Below are positions 4,816-6,736 of a stretch of DNA of 6,736 nt, piece after piece. Origin of the DNA: Burkholderiaceae bacterium (GTDB lineage Bacteria > Pseudomonadota > Gammaproteobacteria > Burkholderiales > Burkholderiaceae_F); the NCBI GenBank assembly GCA_013696665.1, contig JACCYC010000270.1:1-6736 (forward strand). The letters are read 5' to 3'. The position numbers and the translations under genes were made by a program. Within the stretch, counting starts at the first letter, position 1, and each line of letters starts with the position of its first letter. The notes beneath the pieces were generated by a model that was given only the letters and a program-made list of their open reading frames with translations, had not been told where the DNA came from and did no database searches.

Positions 4816-5992
4816 CTTCTTTTTTCACCTGCGCCAGGCAAAGCTCAAGGTTTCGATCAGCGAGCTGCTGACGCTGCTCGAAGCACTAAAGCGCGGCGTC
4901 GTCGGCCCGTCAATCGACGATTTTTATTACTTGTCACGTTCAGCGCTGGTCAAAGACGAGACGCAGTTCGACCGCTTCGATCGCGCTTTCGGCGAGTACT
5001 TCCGAGGCGTTCAGACTGCAATCGATTTCACGAAAGACATTCCGGACGCTTGGTTTAAGGAAATGCTGGAACGCACCTTTTCGCCGGAAGAGATCGCGAA
5101 ACTCGAAAAGCTCGGCTGGGACAAACTGATGGACGAGTTTCGCAAACGGCTCGATGAGCAGGACGGCGCGCAACACGGCGGCAACAAATGGATCGGTTCG
5201 GGCGGTACGTCACCATTCGGACACGGCGGCGCGCACCCTGAAGGAATCCGTGTCGGAGGCCCTTCGCAGAAAGCTAGATCCATGGGCGGCAAGTCTGCAG
5301 TCAAAGTTTGGGAGATGCGCGGCTACCGCGACTATGACGATTCGGTCGAGATCGGCACGCGCAACGTCAAGGTCGCGTTACGCCGCCTGCGCCGCTTTGC
5401 CCGCGAAGGCGCCGAACTCGAACTCGACATGCATGACACGATCGCCTCGACCGCCAAGAACGCGGGCTGGCTCGACCTGAAGCTCGTGCCCGAGCGGCAC
5501 AACACGGTCAAGGTGTTGATGCTCCTCGATGTCGGCGGCACGATGGATGAGCACGTTCGTCGCACCGAGGAACTCTTCAGCGCTGCGAAAAGCGAGTTCA
5601 AGCATCTTGAGTTCTACTACTTTCATAATTGCGTTTACGAATTTTTATGGCGTAACAACCGGCGCCGTTATACCGAGCGCTTTGCAACCTGGGATGTGCT
5701 GCGCAAGTATCCGCACGACTGGAAGCTGATCATCGTCGGCGATGCAACGATGAGCCCCTATGAGGTGCTACAGCCCGGAGGATCAGTCGAGTACAACAGC
5801 GAAGAGGCCGGCGCAGTGTGGCTGCAGCGGCTGTTCGCAACTTATCCGAAATCGGTGTGGCTCAACCCCGAGCCTGAACAGCTCTGGCAGTATCGACAAT
5901 CGATTTCGTTGATTCGGCAAATCGCCGGCGGCAAGATGTTTCCGATGACACTCGACGGATTGACGCGAGCGATGCGGCAGCTGACGAAGTAG
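4805..5992 (+). CDS. CoxE-like von Willebrand factor A domain protein, partner of MoxR ATPase
   Basis: A 395-residue cytoplasmic protein without signal peptide or membrane helix. The N-terminal helical half (MLIDFFFHLRQAKLKVSISE onward) is followed by a Gly/Ser-rich linker at about 121-162 and a C-terminal VWA domain of the CoxE type. The metal-binding MIDAS motif, normally D-x-S-x-S, reads D242-V-G-G-T246, so the first Ser is Gly; a further acidic residue is Asp313 in IIVGDATMSPYE. DVGGS/T is a known form in this VWA subgroup. The start at 4805 is chosen because it gives the family N-terminus and overlaps the acetyltransferase gene by 11 bases; the open frame upstream lies inside that gene. 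VWA proteins of this type act with MoxR ATPases as the substrate- or target-binding unit. The target here is not known. Confidence 0.9.
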   Translation: MLIDFFFHLRQAKLKVSISELLTLLEALKRGVVGPSIDDFYYLSRSALVKDETQFDRFDRAFGEYFRGVQTAIDFTKDIPDAWFKEMLERTFSPEEIAKLEKLGWDKLMDEFRKRLDEQDGAQHGGNKWIGSGGTSPFGHGGAHPEGIRVGGPSQKARSMGGKSAVKVWEMRGYRDYDDSVEIGTRNVKVALRRLRRFAREGAELELDMHDTIASTAKNAGWLDLKLVPERHNTVKVLMLLDVGGTMDEHVRRTEELFSAAKSEFKHLEFYYFHNCVYEFLWRNNRRRYTERFATWDVLRKYPHDWKLIIVGDATMSPYEVLQPGGSVEYNSEEAGAVWLQRLFATYPKSVWLNPEPEQLWQYRQSISLIRQIAGGKMFPMTLDGLTRAMRQLTK

Positions 5993-6077
5993 ACCTGATT
6001 CTTCTAGACAAGCGATTGTGTTGGACCGATCTGGATTGACGAAGTGTTGCAGCGCCTACCCACCCGAGCGAGGGCCC

Positions 6078-6188
6078 ATGATCAATACAACGCCGATGCA
6101 TCGAATCGCAACTTTGGCCACCCTGCCGCTTCTCTGCACCGCCTGTTCCACGCGTCGCACTAAGGGGGAAAAACTCCGGACCCGTTAG
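6078..6188 (+). CDS. Possible small lipoprotein-like ORF (36 codons)
   Basis: An ATG with GAGGG three to four bases upstream opens a 36-codon frame ending at TAG 6186-6188. A second ATG at 6096 gives MHRIATLATLPLLCTACSTR, which looks like a short basic start, a hydrophobic stretch and a Cys followed by Ser/Thr, as in bacterial lipoproteins. The would-be lipobox is L-C-T-A-C; Cys at -3 is not the usual Leu, so the match is imperfect. The mature peptide would be only about 13 residues, rich in Arg and Lys. The stop overlaps the stop of the convergent secretion ATPase gene. The frame may be chance; no known family is recognised. The bases from 5993 to 6077 show nothing else I can support. Confidence 0.25.
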   Translation: MINTTPMHRIATLATLPLLCTACSTRRTKGEKLRTR

Positions 6189-6736
6189 GTCGTAAACGGC
6201 GGCGCTGCTTTTAGCACCTCATCCATCGTCGTCACGCCGTTTGCGATCTTCTGCGCGCCGGATAAGCGCAGCGATTTGAGCCCGTCGCGCGCGGCCTGCC
6301 CGCGCAGCTTGACGATATCGCTTGTCTGCGACACCAGCGCACGCATGGCATCCGTCATCACGAGCATCTCGATCAAGCCGGTGCGCCGCATGTAGCCGGT
6401 ATTGCGGCATTCGAGACAACCCACCGGCTTGTAGACCTTGTCCGGAATGTTGGACCGCCAGGGATTGACCAGTTCCTTCCATAGAACCGGGTCGATCGGC
6501 TCGCCCACGGCCTTGCAATGCGGACACAGCGTGCGGATCAATCGTTGCGCAAGGATGCCAACCAATGTCGCATTGACCAGATAGTTCGGAACGCCCAGCT
6601 CAAGCAGCCGCGCGATGGACGAAGCAGCATCGTTTGTGTGCAGCGTCGAAAAGACCAGGTGCCCGGTCAGCGCGGCCTGCACGGCCATGTCGGCCGTTTC
6701 CTTGTCGCGAATCTCGCCAACCATGATGATGTCGGG
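6185..6736 (-). CDS. GspE/PilB-family secretion or pilus ATPase, C-terminal part (5' end outside window)
   Basis: The last 183 residues of a type II secretion/type IV pilus assembly ATPase; the frame runs off the right edge at 6736 and stops with TAA at 6187-6185. The fragment opens within the Walker B region (PDIIMVGEIRD), followed by the His box TGHLVFSTLHTNDA, the arginine-containing LAQRLIRTLC segment and a zinc-binding tetracysteine element, CPHC then CLEC 32 residues later. The terminal AARDGLKSLRLSGAQKI helix and GVTTMDEVL are typical of the family. Such ATPases form cytoplasmic hexamers that drive pilus or pseudopilus assembly at the inner membrane. The upstream Walker A and N-terminal domains, and any gsp or pil neighbours, lie beyond the window, so T2SS, T4P and stand-alone GspE/PulE paralogues cannot be separated. 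Confidence 0.93.
   Translation of the reverse strand, partial: PDIIMVGEIRDKETADMAVQAALTGHLVFSTLHTNDAASSIARLLELGVPNYLVNATLVGILAQRLIRTLCPHCKAVGEPIDPVLWKELVNPWRSNIPDKVYKPVGCLECRNTGYMRRTGLIEMLVMTDAMRALVSQTSDIVKLRGQAARDGLKSLRLSGAQKIANGVTTMDEVLKAAPPFTT

Noticed and set aside
5154..5601. Open frames on both strands overlapping the middle of the VWA gene
   Set aside because: They are Arg/Ser/Ala-rich low-complexity translations in other frames of a well-supported coding sequence.
6169..6199. Possible terminator for the secretion ATPase: CCGTT/AACGG stem (6182-6199) followed on the - strand by TTTTT (6173-6169)
   Set aside because: The stem is only five pairs with an eight-base loop, overlaps the stop codon, and the T-run starts eight bases away, too loose for an intrinsic terminator call.

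Overview
The window is a GC-rich (about 60 % by eye), densely packed bacterial chromosome segment. The gene order phaZ - rnfB/rsxB-like - nth - DUF1841 - two small c-type cytochromes - MoxR ATPase - VWA protein, together with the protein sequences, points to a betaproteobacterium, most likely Burkholderiales. The genus cannot be fixed from the sequence. I see no phage, insertion sequence, CRISPR array, rRNA or tRNA.

Left part (1-2497, + strand): the 3' end of an intracellular polyhydroxyalkanoate depolymerase gene (its 5' end lies outside the window) is followed after 11 bases by a three-cluster ferredoxin of the RnfB/RsxB type. That gene overlaps nth (endonuclease III) by an ATGA junction, and nth is followed after 8 bases by a DUF1841 gene. 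The tight spacing suggests one transcription unit carrying carbon-storage mobilisation, electron transfer and DNA base-excision repair, which need not be related in function.

Middle (2567-3252, - strand): two tandem, homologous, exported monohaem c-type cytochromes, again joined by ATGA. They converge on the DUF1841 gene across a short gap holding a GC-rich hairpin.

Centre-right (3374-5992, + strand): a MoxR-type AAA+ ATPase, a GNAT acetyltransferase and a CoxE-like von Willebrand factor A protein form an operon in which every gene overlaps the next. MoxR plus VWA pairs are a known architecture of ATP-driven chaperone or metal-cofactor insertion systems (CoxD/CoxE, NorQ/NorD, CbbQ/CbbO, RavA/ViaA). 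An acetyltransferase locked between the two is the least explained feature here. The divergent promoter region between this operon and the cytochrome pair contains two perfect short palindromes and a -10-like hexamer on each side, which raises the possibility of shared control.

Right end (5993-6736): a short gap with a possible 36-codon lipoprotein-like ORF, then the C-terminal end of a GspE/PilB-family secretion or pilus ATPase on the - strand, cut by the window edge.

Most of the content consists of recognisable families. The MoxR-GNAT-VWA unit with its divergent cytochromes is the best candidate for an undescribed system, but its function is inferred only from architecture.
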